From Pseudomonadales bacterium (GTDB lineage Bacteria; Pseudomonadota; Gammaproteobacteria; Pseudomonadales; Pseudohongiellaceae): a DNA stretch of 5,288 nt. Where the stretch lies: contig JAKSCP010000526.1 of the NCBI GenBank assembly GCA_022360535.1, forward strand, positions 1 to 5,288. The letters are read 5' to 3'. This document shows positions 3,886-5,288 of the stretch, in pieces. Each line of letters opens with the position of its first letter. Positions within the stretch are counted from its first letter, which is position 1. The position numbers and the translations under genes were made by a program. Under the pieces are notes generated by a model. That model was not told the DNA's origin. It did not search any database and worked only from the letters and a program-made list of their open reading frames with translations.

Positions 3886-5288
3886 CAAGACACCTCGACC
3901 CAGCCCTCTTCTATTCAGGGTTGGTTGTTGGCTGCCTTTGTGCTGGTACTTGTTCTTAAATTATTTCTCGCCACCCAACTCGATCTCTACAGTGATGAGA
4001 TTTTCTATTGGTGGGCTTCTACCAGGCTGGCGTTAGCCTACAGCGACTTACCCTTCATGACTGCCTTATTGGCTGGCCTCGGCAGCGGATTTGGTCCCAG
4101 CGAAGCCTTTGCTGTGCGCAGCCTGTTCTTGCTACTTGGTACGTCGCTGCCTCTGCTGATTTATTGGTTAGCCCGTCCAATCAGCAATCATCAACAAGCG
4201 CTGGAATCCGCAGCGCTAACACTTTGCCTTCCACTGGCCGGGTTCATGGGCTTACTGGCAGTACCTGATGTGCCCCTGGTTGTCTTCGGTATTCTTTCAA
4301 TTGGATTCTTTCAGCGGGCTCTCAACAGCGATCGCCTGGTGTTTTGGATCGCCACGGGTTGCGCTGTCGCATTAGGACTGAGCACGCACTACCGATTTTT
4401 TCTTTACCCACTTGCTGCCTTGGTTTTTCTCGCTCTATTCACTCCTGAACAACGGCAGTGGCGAAATGCCAAGTTTTGGCTAACAGTGGCGATCGCCAGC
4501 CTGGGTTTGATTCCAATACTCTGGTTTAACCTGAGCAATCAATTAAGCAGTGCAAGTTTTTATTTGGTTGAACGCCATCCCTGGGAATTTCAACCCAGTG
4601 GGCTACTGCATCTGTTCAAGCAGGCGGGATTAGTGACGCCGCCACTCTACTTTGTTTTTGTTCTTACACTCATTGCGCTCTACAAAAGAGCAAGGCAACA
4701 GGACAGAGACTCTGCGCTGTTATTGGCATTCGCCAGCATCAATCTTGCCGTGTATTGGGTATTAGCGCCCTGGACTGATGCCAATAGCACATCCATTCAT
4801 TGGCCACTGTCAGGCTATTTCCCTCTTCTCGTTGCAGTACCAGCAAGCTTGCGCAGCGTTTCGGGTTGGTGCGCCGCTCGCTGGGGGGAGGCCAAAGCGC
4901 GACGACTTGTGTTGGCGATTCCTGCAATCGGTTTCACTGGAACCCTGGTTGCCTTTATCGGAATCGGATCGCAGGCCTTTCAAACACAGTTACAGCCTCT
5001 GGTTGGAACCGGTGTGCTTTCCGACAAAATGGCAGGCTGGGAGGAGTTTGCCACCTTCACAACATCGATTGCCGAAAATAATTTTTCCGACCGCAATCCA
5101 CTCATTATCACAGACAATTACTACACTGCGGCCCAGGTAGAGTTCGCAGGTATAACCACTAATGCCGTTAGCGTGGATAGAGATAAGGCAGTGCGTGATG
5201 GCCGGATTACTCAGCTTCGCCTCTGGAGTAAAGACGAAAGTGGCCTTGCAGCCTATATGGGATACCCGGCACTTTATATTAATGAGGA
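3883..5288 (+). CDS. GT39/PMT_2-type membrane glycosyltransferase (C-terminus cut by window edge)
   Basis: An open frame of 468 codons starts at GTG 3883 and runs off the right edge. The protein has a cytosolic N-terminus, a first membrane helix at about 13-31, then a loop LYSDEIFYWW (35-44) with the acidic pair Asp38-Glu39, followed by LAYSDLPFM (51-59). This is the layout of ArnT/PMT-like enzymes, which move a sugar from a polyprenyl-phosphate carrier to a lipid or protein at the outer face of the inner membrane. Further marks are VPDVPLVVF (127-135), STHYRFFLYP (from 167) and several more hydrophobic segments, then a soluble, probably periplasmic, C-terminal part from about 380. Family members more often read DHPPM and SKY where this has DLPFM and THYRF. 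Sugar and acceptor cannot be predicted. It follows feoB by 11 bases and is probably in the same transcript, but a role in iron handling is not shown. Confidence 0.82.
   Translation, partial: MQDTSTQPSSIQGWLLAAFVLVLVLKLFLATQLDLYSDEIFYWWASTRLALAYSDLPFMTALLAGLGSGFGPSEAFAVRSLFLLLGTSLPLLIYWLARPISNHQQALESAALTLCLPLAGFMGLLAVPDVPLVVFGILSIGFFQRALNSDRLVFWIATGCAVALGLSTHYRFFLYPLAALVFLALFTPEQRQWRNAKFWLTVAIASLGLIPILWFNLSNQLSSASFYLVERHPWEFQPSGLLHLFKQAGLVTPPLYFVFVLTLIALYKRARQQDRDSALLLAFASINLAVYWVLAPWTDANSTSIHWPLSGYFPLLVAVPASLRSVSGWCAARWGEAKARRLVLAIPAIGFTGTLVAFIGIGSQAFQTQLQPLVGTGVLSDKMAGWEEFATFTTSIAENNFSDRNPLIITDNYYTAAQVEFAGITTNAVSVDRDKAVRDGRITQLRLWSKDESGLAAYMGYPALYINE

Noticed and set aside
4778..5140. Overlapping open frames of 120 and 93 codons on the plus strand, and one of 62 codons on the minus strand (4739-4927)
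   Set aside because: All lie inside the continuous GT39-like frame that begins at GTG 3883, which has family motifs, membrane helices and a good ribosome site.
1..5288. CRISPR arrays, tRNA or rRNA genes, insertion sequences, toxin-antitoxin or phage genes
   Set aside because: Looked for by eye on both strands; no regular direct repeats, cloverleaf-like segments, transposase motifs or terminal inverted repeats were seen.

Overview
This window looks like the chromosome of a gammaproteobacterium with moderate GC content, estimated by eye at about half. The bacterioferritin, Bfd, FeoA and FeoB proteins all resemble those of Pseudomonas, E. coli and related groups. The species cannot be named from the sequence alone. 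Nothing here suggests a plasmid, phage or insertion sequence.

The left half is read from the minus strand. Positions 1-322 hold the N-terminal 107 codons of an exopolyphosphatase/GppA-type phosphatase, cut by the window edge. Positions 497-961 hold a complete heme-type bacterioferritin (bfr), and 1171-1359 a complete bacterioferritin-associated ferredoxin (bfd). The right half is read from the plus strand. It contains feoA (1500-1736), feoB (1739-3871) and, 11 bases after feoB, a GTG-started multi-pass membrane glycosyltransferase of the GT39/PMT_2 type (3883 to the window end, incomplete).

The centre is a compact iron-homeostasis locus. Bfd releases iron from the Bfr store and FeoAB imports ferrous iron. 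The two arms diverge from a 140-bp gap that carries a good Fur-box match (1396-1414). This box covers a perfect TTGACA -35 element for bfd and a near-consensus overlapping -35 for feoA. A single Fur dimer could therefore switch off both iron import and iron release when iron is plentiful.

A second palindrome resembling a Fur box (1060-1078) and an unusual set of mutually exclusive inverted repeats (975-1025) lie between bfd and bfr, just upstream of the bfr ribosome-binding site. They suggest separate control of the storage protein. These, and the glycosyltransferase attached to the feo operon, are the parts most worth checking. I found no clearly new multi-gene system: every complete gene belongs to a known family.
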